Assembly (NCBI GenBank): GCA_022605425.2
Contig: CM061246.1
Coordinates: forward strand, 930,001 to 994,000
Origin: Hamiltosporidium tvaerminnensis
Taxonomy: Eukaryota; Microsporidia; Dubosqiidae
Length of the DNA: 64,000 bases
Direction of reading: 5' to 3'
The position numbers and the translations under genes are program-made. The notes below the pieces were generated by a model. That model worked only from the letters and a program-made list of their open reading frames with translations. It was not told the DNA's origin and did not search any database. Of the stretch, positions 32,875 to 44,640 are shown piece by piece. The stretch's first letter is position 1, and the number at the start of each line of letters is the position of its first letter.

Positions 32875-34482
32875 ATGATTATATTTAATTACATAGCAAC
32901 TGGAACCAGAAAGCATCCAAAGAAAGATAAAAATTCTATTTCTATTGCACAAGCTTCAGAAAATCTAAAGTATGAGTGGTATATTTACACTCTATGGCAC
33001 TATATATTAAAGGCCATAAGTCCCTATCACTTAGAATTCGAAATCATAATGAAGTGAATTCTTTTGCTCTGTTTTATGGCAAAAAATATATAGCAAAGAT
33101 TTTATCTGATAAAAATCTTAGAACTAATACGATTCCTAGATTGATATTTAAGATAAATGAAAGCGATCAAAATATTTTTGAAAATGATAATAGAGCGATT
33201 TACCTGCTCTGTTTCACTGAAATTCATAGTATATTATTGGAACAGAAGACAAAATTGTTTTATAGTGAATCCGATTCGCTTACCAATCTATTTTAGGACA
33301 AAATATTTGATTTTTTAGATAATTTTGCTATTTCGAATCTGAATGAGATGGAAAAGAACGTACATAATAAAATATTCCAAGAAATAGAGTATTCATTGCA
33401 AAGACTTTCTATCTCAAACAGAAATTTGGAATTCACAGAATTGTTTATTTCAAAATTGCAAGAATATGATACCGATGAAGTTTCAATCATCATTACATAT
33501 ATATATAATAAATTGATTAAAATCCTATACAGGATATTGAATCATTCCGATGATTATAAAAATATCAGAATTTTCTTAGAGAAAAAGAATAGTGATCTAT
33601 TGTCATATGATCGAGATTTAACTGGTAATACAATTTTTAAGAAAACAATATTTGATGCAAAATTTTTAGAAAACGGTAATGACGAAAAAATAATTCAAAC
33701 CCAAATTATGTCTTCGATCATAAATAGTTATAAGTTTCTATCGAATAATATGAGTCCACCTGATTTTAAAAAATCGAATAACTACAGGGTTTTCTTTAAA
33801 GGACTTGAAACCTGCAATTTATTTGAGCTTAATCCCAATGAGTCAATTGAGTATGGTAAAAAAGGTTTTATAGATTTTCTTAAGTCCAATAAAATAAAAA
33901 AATTTAAAATCAGAAAGAAATTATTCAAAAAACAAAAATGTACTTGGTATTAAACTGTAAAAATGAGATAAGTGGATTTTCTGTGATTTTTTTAGCTTTT
34001 TTAAAAAAATTAAAATCAGATCTTCCTATGATCAATTTGAAATTTTGAAAAGCTTAAAAAATATAAATTTTTTCGAAAAAATTTTTAAAAAAAATCGTTC
34101 TACAACCTTTGAGCATTTTTATTTAATTTTTGAAATATTTTCTGAGCTTTTAAAAGTAATAGATAGAAATTTCGATTTTAATTATGATGTGCATTTAGTA
34201 TTTGAGGATCTTGCAAGAATAGATCTGAGGGATGTGATTAAAGAGCATTATAATACACATCTAGCTTCTAAAGCAGGAAGTTCTTCTCGTTTTACTACTT
34301 GCGAAACAAGAATATTTGATATTGAAACGAGGTTAATATCGATGTTTGTAATGGTTTTCCGTGATTTATTGGATCATATTTTTTGCGACAAATCTCCAAA
34401 AATTTCTAAAAATATAGAAAATTTTAATGACGAAATTTCTTTGGAAGATTCGCTTAAGGCGATTGTTCTTGATCTATTTTAA
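32875..34482 (+). pseudogene. Broken gene of unknown function
   Basis: One long coding sequence appears split across frames. Frame 1 from ATG 32875 runs to about 32,990. Frame 3 then runs from about 32,976 to 33,953 with a single in-frame TAG at 33,294-33,296. Frame 1 opens again from 33,967 to 34,482. The pieces (201 and 145 codons are the largest) have ordinary coding-like composition and predict mostly helices, but no family was recognised. Two frameshifts and one nonsense codon suggest a recently inactivated gene; sequencing errors or unrecognised recoding remain possible. Its upstream side is bordered by LINE copy E. Confidence 0.45.
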
Positions 34483-37400
34483 TAAAATAAGATGCCTTTA
34501 TGTTAAAATTAATTTATTTTTATTCTAAATTTATTTTATTTTTTCGATTTTCTGTTTACATGATTAGTGGCTTACATATATTGAAAAAATGTTTATATGA
34601 ATTCATTCTAATAATACATCTTTATAAAACATTTATTTTTATGAGACAATAAATTAATAATCGATTATTTTTTTGTTTAATAATCACCCGTTTGAATCTA
34701 TTTCATTCAATTATTTATGCTTGATATTTTTTTAAAAACCAAAACTTTTTTTGATCATTCTGTCTCATCAAAAAGCATCGGTGTTTTTTGGTTCGATTTA
34801 CAACATAATCTTTCCTACTCTTGCATGTACAAACAATATAATATTTTCATGTTGCATTTATTTTCGAATTGAAGTCCTAGCTTGTTTTTTTAAACATAAA
34901 TTAGCATATTTATGAGTTTAATTCTCTTATCGTTGCTAAAAAAAACTTTTCTATTTTTATAAATTTATCAAATATATCTAGATTCATAAAGAACCCTTGT
35001 AATCTTATATGATACATTTTTTAATGAAGATTATACCATTCTGTTTGAACGCTAAATAACTATTAGACACTATATTTTCGAATAAAAGAATATTTATTCA
35101 GTAGAAGTTTTACTTTTTAAGTTTATCGATTTAAATATTTCAAGAAAAGCCTCGATAAGTAATCTGTATTTCAATTTTTTTTATAATATTGTATTTATTA
35201 TCTATAATATCGATATTTAGTTTGAAATTCCTAAGTTTAATATCCATTATATTAAGTATCTATGTTTTTTCTGATATTGTATTAGAAAGAATTCTTGAAA
35301 AAACAACTTACCTTGTTGTGAGAAATTGAATTTGTACTTATCTAAAAGATTGAGAGTTATTGGAAAACCATACCTGTTTTTAGTATAGCCATCTCAGAAG
35401 CATGTCTTTATTTTGATTTATCAAGTGAAAGCAGATTTCTCGGAATTTCTACTTTATTTGTATCAAAATTTTTATAAGTGAATACATTTTTTCTAAGAAT
35501 ATATTCGAAAAATTGTATATGTAGTGGCGATATTAATTTTTTTTATAATTCGAAAGAGTATAGAAGATATAAAATCTCTTTTGTTGTAATTGTTAAAAAA
35601 TTGAAATGTAAATTCGAAATTTCTTTTGTAATGATGAAATAAGATCAATATTTTTCAGTTTTTTAAAAATTATTTTCATTTAATTTTTACTGTAATAATA
35701 TTATATTAAATATATAATCTAGAATTTTGATCTAACAAAAACTTGGTTTTTTTATTTTAAAATCCCAAGACTTTTTTTGCCTATGAATAGAAAATCCATA
35801 CACTTTTCGCTATTAAGACCGTGTAAGTCATTTGAAAAATTTTATTTACAAAATCAATATATCCTGTACCATAAATAAAGTATACATTGTTATAGAATAT
35901 TATTGTTCTATTCCATTAATCTAAAATATGCTATTTTTTGTCGAATTATTTTATCTAATACTTAATCATCCGTAAATAACAGCTTCTATATTTTTACATT
36001 ATATTCCGTTAACAGAATTGTTTAAGAATATTAAGCCTCTAGTTGGTCTTTCTAACAAATTTTTGTTTAAATCCATCTAATTTCGCCTGAGTTTTGTCAA
36101 ATGGCTGTAAACCCGAGCCTTCATATACTATAAATATTTTTCGCCAAAAGAAGCATCTTTAATTGACATCTCATTTAAATGATTAATTTTTTTCAAATAA
36201 ATATTTTGTTTATTCATTTCATTTACGTTAAAATCTATGTGGTTTCGAAAGAGTTGGTAATGTTTAATAAATTAAGCATTTATTAAAAATGAAGTATTTT
36301 TTTGCCTTTATTCTCTTTTATTATATTTTTTCACAGTTTTAATCGGATAAATAAAATTTACATAGATTTTTTTAAAAACATTTTTTTGTAAAATTATTCC
36401 TTAGAATTTGTGGTATTAGGAATGTTCCAAATACTTAAGCTGTTTTTCTTTCTAATGTAGTTGTTTTATTGAGATATACATATTCTAAGAGGATATCGCT
36501 CTTATGTTTAGTTTATTTCAAAATAAACATTAAAAATTAAAGATTATGCAGCTTTCGTAAAATATTTATATTTTATGCAATGCATCATATTCTCTCATTA
36601 AAAAAATATTTCTCGCTTTTTTTGTTGTTGAAAGTCCCATATCTTTTCGATATATTTTTAAACCGATCATTATTTTGATTTATATCAAAAGCTTTTGTAT
36701 TCTACTTATTAGTAAAAATATTTAAGTCTAAGATATCATATTTTTTTATCTGAATCTAATGCTGCTTTTATTTCCGAATCGGAAAGTAAACTGCCGATAA
36801 AAGCACCTCGACATATTACTATTCTCAAGCGAGAAATATGCTATTTTTTTGAAGTTCTTTTAAAAGATAAAGGTTTTGACAATTAAATCCCAAATGTCAT
36901 TTCTCGGGCTTTTTTCAAATATAATTCCAAAAGTCATAGTTATGCTCTTGAATAGTAATAGAAACCATAATTTGATTTTTATCAAATATTATTTATAAAT
37001 CCGTTAAAATGATGTTTTATGCACTAACTTGGATGTTCCCTGGCAATCAAGATTTATATTTGCTAATATTAAAACTTATATGGCTTGTATATTTATCTGT
37101 AATAGCTGTAATTAGGGTTCAGTTTTTTAATTAATTTTTAATATGACAAATTTAAAACGTTATAATAGTTTATTTAACAAAATATTTCTTTGAAATTAAG
37201 TCCTGGCCGATTAAATTTATACCTTTCGGCCTAAATTAAACCGAAGCAGATTGTTTTTCAACTCTGAGTCCTTGGGGAACTATTTATTTTATTTAAATGC
37301 ATTTATACTTATTCTTTACATAATTAGAACAAAAGATTACTTCCTATTATTTCCTTTGAATAAATATAGATTTATTTTCATGTGTTTTTATTGAAACTTA

Positions 37401-38249
37401 GCTTGTATTTTGAGATACACAAGGTTCCTTGTATTCTCAGATACCATTTAAATCTAAATATTCTCTATTTATAATATACAAAGTAATGATATTCGTGAAT
37501 TAAATAGACTTATAACTTTACAATCGCTGTTCATACGTATTGAATGACCTTTCCAGTGATAATTTTCCTCGGGATTGTCTTTCCGATTGATTTATGGTTT
37601 GGTCTTGCGCATAGAATATTGGCAGTATACAATTTTTGCAATAAATTCTAGTTTATTCTTCTTTGCTTGGTTTTCTATTCTATATATCATTTATTATTTC
37701 TTTTAGAGATTAAGAAAAACCGCTTGAAAATTTTCTATATAACTACAAAATTTATTTTTCGGTTTATTTAAAGTACTTTTCGGAACCATATATGCGTTGC
37801 TAAAACATTTGAGGATTGTTTTTAGTCCGATTCTACAAATAAATGCATCAAACCAAATATAAATGATTAGTTTTGATCTGAAATTGTTTTTTTTCTGAAT
37901 TCTTTTGATATTTTTGAGTATTTAACCCAAAATTTCCTATAAAAGTTTGGTGGTATGGCGAGAAAAATGAAATTGAAACACATAGACGGATTTCATAGTT
38001 ATTTTATTTGTTAAAAAACGTGTATTTAGAACTTAGGTCAAATTAAAGAAATATGAAAATTAGGTTTTTCACATTCCTAAGTATATAATGTCGGTTTTAC
38101 TACCATATAAATACTTTTAGCAATTTTTTTGCCTAAAGGTTTTTATTTGTAATTTGAAAAATATTTTGGAAGTAAACTCAACAATCCCAAGATTTGATTA
38201 TTTGTTATTCTAAAAAAAAAATAAAAATAAAAAAATTAAATATATTATT
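34483..38249. other. Gene desert, AT-rich
   Basis: About 3.8 kb of AT-rich DNA with no supported ORF, RNA gene or transposon motif. Confidence 0.45.
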
Positions 38250-38582
38250 TTATCGTTTAAAGGTAACAATATTGCGTTTCTTACGAGGTTTTTTATCTTC
38301 ATTCGTTATTAATTTATTTTTTTCTTTTAATATTCTATCATCATTCTTTAAATTAGTATTTTCTTCTAATTTTGTTTTAAAATCTACTGTATCTTTTAAA
38401 ATATGTTCTATGGCTTTTATATTTTCATCTAGAATTGCTATCATTTTCATATGCGTTCTATTACAAAAATAGTTGTTCTTAATGTTGTTCTTTAATAATT
38501 CGGTATGTAGATCCGATAACTTTTTTATTTCTTCTTTTAAAAGCACATTTTTCGAAGCCAACTCTTTGTTTTTTTCTTCCAT
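38250..38582 (-). CDS. Hypothetical small coiled-coil protein
   Basis: A 110-residue protein I do not recognise. Residues 1-35 form a strong heptad pattern (NKELASKNVLLKEEIKKLSDLHTELL). A second helix-rich segment at 45-80 includes MKMIAILDENIKAIEHILKD, and the last 15 residues are basic (KKPRKKRNIVTFKR), compatible with nucleic-acid binding or nuclear import. There is no CCC motif at the ATG. The regular amphipathic pattern argues for a real gene despite its isolation. Confidence 0.5.
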   Translation of the reverse strand: MEEKNKELASKNVLLKEEIKKLSDLHTELLKNNIKNNYFCNRTHMKMIAILDENIKAIEHILKDTVDFKTKLEENTNLKNDDRILKEKNKLITNEDKKPRKKRNIVTFKR

Positions 38583-40529
38583 TTATGCGTAGAATTCATT
38601 TTTTTTTAAAACTTTAAAAGCTTTAAGCAATCTATATTTAATAAAGTTTATGGCTTTTCAATAATTCTAAAAATTCAATTTCTTCAAAAAATGATATTTT
38701 TTTGACTGTGTTATGGGAAGCATTGGTTCGCGCGTAAGATTTAAATTTATTATTTTTTTTTCAAATAAATTTATACCTAAATTTGTTCCGTGTTTATGTA
38801 TGAAAGCTGTCAAAAGAGAAATAATACATAGCAGAAATCCTGCATAAATATATTAAATCATATAGAAAAGGTTTGTAAATTCAATATAATATAGATTAAA
38901 TAAGGCTCTGTTTCCAAAAAAATATAAAATCAAAATGTAAAAACATTTTATGAAAAAATTAAACTTAACATTTGGATATGCGACGAAATATGAGCTATTA
39001 TTGCAAAATTTCATAGAGTCTTACCGCAATAATAGAGAATAAATAAAATATTTAAGAAAATTTTAAGTAGTGAAATAATATCACCCCAAAATCATCTTAA
39101 ATGATTGATAATTTTCGAACGATAATTTTTTTCAACTCCTACTGTTCGATTCATTTCAGTATTTTTTCGTTTTTTCCTCTTCTAAATTTTTTATTTTTTC
39201 AATTTCTTAAATTGTTTAATACTTTTGTACATTTTAGTTTAAACGTAATGTTTTTTTTCAGATTTTTTTATAGATAGAGGGTAAAAAAACTATTTTACAG
39301 CTTCAATTTTAATTTATTAAATATATTTTTTTTAACTACAAATATTCATGAAAACCAAAAAAAAGACATTTTTTTTATTTGAACAAATCTGACATCTTAT
39401 TTTTTTCTGCATTTATGCTTTCTGTTTTAAATCTATGAAAACCCATATATCTATGAAATCGTTTTCCTCCATACCATCTATTTTTTTCATCAATCATTTC
39501 GATTACAGACTGAAGTTGTAAATCATCTACAGGGTATGATAATTTACCTTTATTATACAATTTTATAACTCGGTTTCAATCTGAAGTCCGATATCTGGTC
39601 TAACTATATGTAACCTCAAAAATCTTTTAAAAGTTGATGTATTCATGATATTTGATAGTGTCATAAATTTTAAATTCATCAAATGACTGTGATTTACAAA
39701 AAGTGATTTTTTTTAAAAAATATTGTTCTAACAAATAAAGTTTTTGGTTTTTTTACACCATTAAAACCGTTTTACATTATTTATAACCAATTTGATATTA
39801 AAGTAAATTTAAACTGTCAAGCATAGAGTTAAACGAACTAGACCATCAGTATCAATGATCTAAGTAATATGCTCCAGTCGTTAATTTTTTTGTTTCAAAA
39901 TTTTAAAATACTGTTTACAGAAGTTCTACACCCTATATATATTTTATAGTTCATTCTTTAAAATTTTTCAAATATTTTTATATTATGATGATCACATGAG
40001 ATGATCTGAAGTGTCATTATAAGTAAATACCATAAAAGGACCGCGAGAAGCTCCAAATATTAGTTAGAATAGAAGCATATTTTTCCTTAATAATACCCAA
40101 AAAAACAGCCTAAACCATATTTTTGATCTACGAAAGCCTTTAGCGTCAGACCAAGTACGGATAAAAGCGGGAGAAAGGTATCACATGATCATAAAGAAGA
40201 AATAAAAAGACACTTTCGGCTCATATAATATTCATAGATAAAAATGTGGAAGAAGGTTTTAAGCAAACAAGCACCAAAGTATGTATTAAATGCCTGAAAG
40301 CAAAGCATTCGCCAAAAAAGTGGAAAAGCAATTAAATATAAAGAACGGTCAAGTAATTTGAGCAAATAAGTTGAATAGTTAAGAAAAACGAGCAATAAAA
40401 ATACCACAGCATTAAATAAATTTAATTGAATGTTATTAAATCTAGACATGGGTAGAAAGGATAATGTTGGCAGCAAGTACAAAAAAATAATAAAATAAAA
40501 GCGGCGAACGATGCTGATGGGGTGAATAA
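38583..40529. other. AT-rich region upstream of LINE copy B
   Basis: Contains one short coding-like fragment (listed separately). From about 40,140 a less AT-rich stretch runs up to LINE copy B and may be its 5' untranslated or upstream coding sequence. This cannot be tested against copy C, which is cut by the window end. Confidence 0.35.
39375..39560 (-). pseudogene. Possible coding fragment, unknown
   Basis: A 61-codon minus-strand frame without ATG, with coding-like composition (DDLQLQSVIEMID, RWYGGKRFHRYMGFHRFK). A second frame just upstream (about 39,570-39,645) starts with ATG and reads RFLRLHIVRPDIGLQ before a stop, so the two may be one frameshifted gene or transposon piece. No family recognised. 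Confidence 0.25.
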
Positions 40530-43500
40530 AAGTGAGGATATGTTACAAAACTGTGAGCAACACCTACGGGCAAATTCCTTACCTTCCTCCTCTTACCCAA
40601 CAACCACACATCCACCACCAAGCCAAACATGCAGTAACATGCAAAATAGTGGACTTGACACCTTAGCTTTGCCTTATACACCACTTCCCTCTTCAGTTTA
40701 AGTCTTTGCGTGCGAGCCATCGTACGACATGACAAACCTTGTACTCTGGCTATTCCAAAAGGTAACAGGCTAATGACATCGCGGAAGATATTAGATTCCG
40801 TAACAGCTGACTCGAAGGAATAGTCTCGAATTGTTTTTTTGCCGAACAGACAAGGTTGAAAGAATGCCAAGAAATGGCTGGACAGAACTTCAATTGTTCC
40901 ATAATAAGAAATTCGGTTGCGCTGTAACACTCGAATTGTTAAAAAATAAGTACAATGTGAGATGGTAGAAGAATCAAAATCAGAACAGGATAGAGAGCGA
41001 CGTGGAATCGTATCTTTTCTAACGCTACATGCCCCTTAACCGACACAACTGAATACATATACCTGTGAGATAAATTTTTGAGTAAAATCAAACAAATCTC
41101 GGAAAAGGAAATTGGAAAAGTGATGGTCCGAACTAGAAAACATCCAAATGAATTGGTTGATAGTGAAGTTTTGGACCTTGTTAATCGAATTATCGGTGAG
41201 TATGCTGATTCTCATGTGATATTGACGATAACTGACGTGACACGGATAATCCAGGCAGCGCATGTATTCTATGACGAGCAAAACGTAAATAGAAGCCTAG
41301 ATCCGCTTGGAAGGAAAATATAGAAAGTAAAATTTCTAAGTTATTACTTTCCAAAGATATCCTCGAGAAAGCTCGTAAGCAGAAAAAGCTTTCCTTTTCG
41401 GAAACGAAAAACCTCAAGAAAATCATGCGAGAATTTAATTTTAACTTGAGCAGTGTAACTGATCTTTCTGAAGCCAAAGTTAAAAAGAACGGGTCGTTGA
41501 ATGTTTACGAGAAAAAAATTATGATGCATGAAAGTAAGAAGCAATTCCGAAAAGAGAATCGTATGTTTGAGGTTTTCCAAAGTCGATTTTATCGAGAGTT
41601 AACTGAGCGTGTGGAATCCGAGCATGTGGTCAGTCGTGATGAAATTGTGAGTTTTTGGTCTACAATGTGGAACAAAAACGATGACACAGTCACGTATGAT
41701 GATTATTTGATACAAATGGAATCAAATAATCATCCGACCATGTTTCCTTCACTTGATCAATTTTCAAGTATCATTAATTGGCTTCCCAATTGGAAAGCTG
41801 CTAGAAATGATGGCATTCACGATTTTTTCATTAAGAAACTTACAAATCTTCACAAATATCTTTATGATATTGCGAAAGCAGTATGTTTAGAAGTAACACT
41901 TCAAGCGGATTGGTTCTCCTCGGGCTTACGTATTTGATACCAAAAGAATTTGGTAATGAGGCTCTGACTATAGGCCAATCACTTTTATGTCAAACCTCTA
42001 TAATTTAACGATAAAGTGTGCAACGAAAGTCGTTCAACTTGAAGTGTAAAGGCGAGGATTGCTTTCAGAGAATCAATTAGGGGCGGTAAGAGGTGTGTAA
42101 GGAGCAAAAGAGCAGGCCCTACTGAATATTGCTTTAAATATTGAGTATGGAAACAATCTTTAGGCAACATGGATAATTTTAAAAAGGCTTATGATTCAAT
42201 AGATCATTCTTATTTAACTCAATGCATTGAAAACCTTAATTTACCTGATTGGATCCTGAAATTTATTAAGGTAATTATATCGAAATGGAAAATCAATATT
42301 TTAGTAGGGCCTTAAAAAATCATGAGCAAGAAGATTGAGAGAGGGATTCTGCAATGAGATAGTTTGTCACCATTGTTGTTTGTGTTAGGTATGGATCATT
42401 TAAGCCGAATGCTTAATGAAAAATACACAAAAGTGAAAATACATAACGATGCATATACTCTATCTATCGATCTTATCTGGTCATTAATAATCTTAGGAAT
42501 TTTGCACTTGATAGCTATACATTAGAAGCTATGACAGATAAGGAAAAACAATTTGAAGATAATTTGATTAGAAATAACAAAAATACAGCGACAAATGATA
42601 ACTGTTGTTAAGATAATGCTACTCTTCTTAAGACATACGTGTTTATAAATATTTAGGAATAATAGAAGATAGCAAAAGTAATCGAACACGAAACTCATTT
42701 GATGAAGTACAGAGCAAACTGATAGCAAGAGTAGAGAGACTTTGTCGCACAAGATTAACCTCAAAATATTTATTTTATGCAAGCAATCAACTATCACATA
42801 GGAGTACTTCGACTTGAACCGGCTGACTTCTCTAAGTTAGATGATGCAGTGCGTGCGGTGTTGGTGAAGAATAAGATACATCTCCGCCCAGGATGTAAAG
42901 AGCGTCTATACCTTCCTAGAACAGAACTTGGAAGAGGCCTACATAGTGTTGAGTTGCGAAGCGAACATATGCTTCTGCAATTCTTGGATCGTCTGGAAAA
43001 ACATAAAGATACATCGAACAGAAGAGCAGCAATCCTAAAGGTTGAGAATAATATAACCCACCTTTCACTAATAAAAGGCTTCTTAAAAGTAAAGTACAGC
43101 TTGGTAGAAGAAGTCACTAAGAAAAGTTTAGAAGAAGCTCAACTTGCAAAACTATATAACGAAATAGAAAAACGAAAACTCCATTTAAAATTATATAATG
43201 CAAGGAAAAATGAGCTTGTGAGTGTTAGTGACTCTTCAAGATGGCTAAAGAGAGGAAATATTAGGCCACGAAATGAAGCTGTGTTCTGCTATATCCAGGA
43301 TAGAAATGTATTCTGGGGAGCAGATGGTGTGTGTCAACATTGCGGCAAGTCTGGTAAGACTGTGGATCATCTAGCAACTAGATGTGAAAAAATGCTAGGC
43401 CATGACTATACCAGACGGCATAATGAAGTGGTTAGATGCCTACACTTACTTCTCTTAAATAGATATAAGTTTAAGTCCTCAAAACGAATTAGGAGTCACT

Positions 43501-44213
43501 CAGTTCAAGAAATTCTTGATAATGAGTATGCAGAGATAAGAGTGGACACCAGAATTAAAACTGATGTTAAAATTCGGAATAACAGACCGGACATATTTAT
43601 TTTAGATAAGAATAAGAATAAGATAACACTCATTGAAGTAGGAATCACTTCCCAAGATTCACTTCAAATAGTTGAAACTGAAAAACTTAGGAAGTATGAC
43701 CTGACCTGCTAGCCAATGAGTTGGGTCTTATTTATAAGTGTGGTGTTGAGATAATCCCCTATGTGATGACCTGGGACGGTATTGTGACAAAATACCATAA
43801 ATCTCATCTTAAAAGACTAGAAATACCCATGAATGTAGAAGCATACATTCAGTCCATAGTACTTAAGAAGACGGTTGAAACAATTTTCTTTGATCGGCGA
43901 AGAGGACTTAAGTCATGACCAAATGCCGAAGAGAGCTGAGCGAGCGTACATGGGTGTTATTATGGGAGCAGAGATGCATGAGGAACCAACATTCACTTTA
44001 AAACAAGCAAGTACAAAGGAATATGGTGTTAAAATAGAAAATAGGAAAAACAACACATCTTTTATTTCATAAGGAGGAACCACATTTGAGAAACCGACGA
44101 AAAAGATACGCAGAGTCGGATTTAGAAGAAGAAACAGTAGTGGTAAAAGAGTTAAAAGAAAATATATGAAATTATTAAATATGTATTAACCCAGAATTAT
44201 ATTAAATAAAAAT
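40530..44213 (+). mobile_element. RLE-type LINE, near full-length degenerate copy B
   Basis: Plus-strand copy aligned with copy C from its Pro-rich N-terminal region (about 40,540) to the family 3' terminus (AACCCAGAATTATATTAAAT near 44,188-44,207). Remaining open pieces are 41078-41323 and 41425-41937 (N-terminal and pre-RT region), 42777-43712 (post-RT through CCHC and endonuclease) and 43721-43918. The RT core at 41,940-42,770 is heavily mutated. A 5-bp tandem duplication (GACCTGACCT near 43,698) shifts the frame after the endonuclease core. The CCHC and RPD motifs are intact. The segment 43,060-43,800 is far less diverged than its surroundings. Confidence 0.88.
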
Positions 44214-44489
44214 TAAATCTAGAAATATAAATAGAAAGAGGTTTTTTCTATTTTTATACAAACAGAATTGCTTTAGGTAGACAATCTAGCAAATCACAAC
44301 AAAAGTGTAGCTGGAAAACCTTTAATTGGCTAAGCTCTAATTCAGTTGTGAATAATATTTCATCAATAGGGAGGAAAAGCAAAAGAAAAAAAATCCAATC
44401 AAAAAGGATTTATAAAATTTTTTTGTAGAAAAATAACCGAATTTAAAAAAAAATATCTCGGTGATTTAATCTACAAACAATCATTTATA

Positions 44490-44640
44490 TAATTCGGTAT
44501 TGGTCCGACCACGAAGACACACCTAGAAATGTTTAATTGGTTAAAAAAACCACGACATCAATAAGAGTGCTTCGATTAGAATATGACTTTTTTGATTTGT
44601 TCATAAATCTTACACAATCAATAATAGTTTGCAGATTCGG
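44490..44640 (-). repeat. Fragment of dispersed repeat R1 (copy 3)
   Basis: The reverse complement matches the 3' end of the repeats at 9645 and 13976: TAAGATTTATGAACAAAT, GAAGCACTCTTATTG, TAACCAATTAAACATTT and a diverged GTGTCTTCGTGGTCGGAC end. Only about 150 bp is recognisable, in the opposite orientation to the other two copies. Confidence 0.55.

Noticed and set aside
40189-40482. 97-codon minus-strand ORF upstream of LINE copy B
   Set aside because: Hydrophobic antisense frame over sequence that may be the LINE 5' region; no domain.
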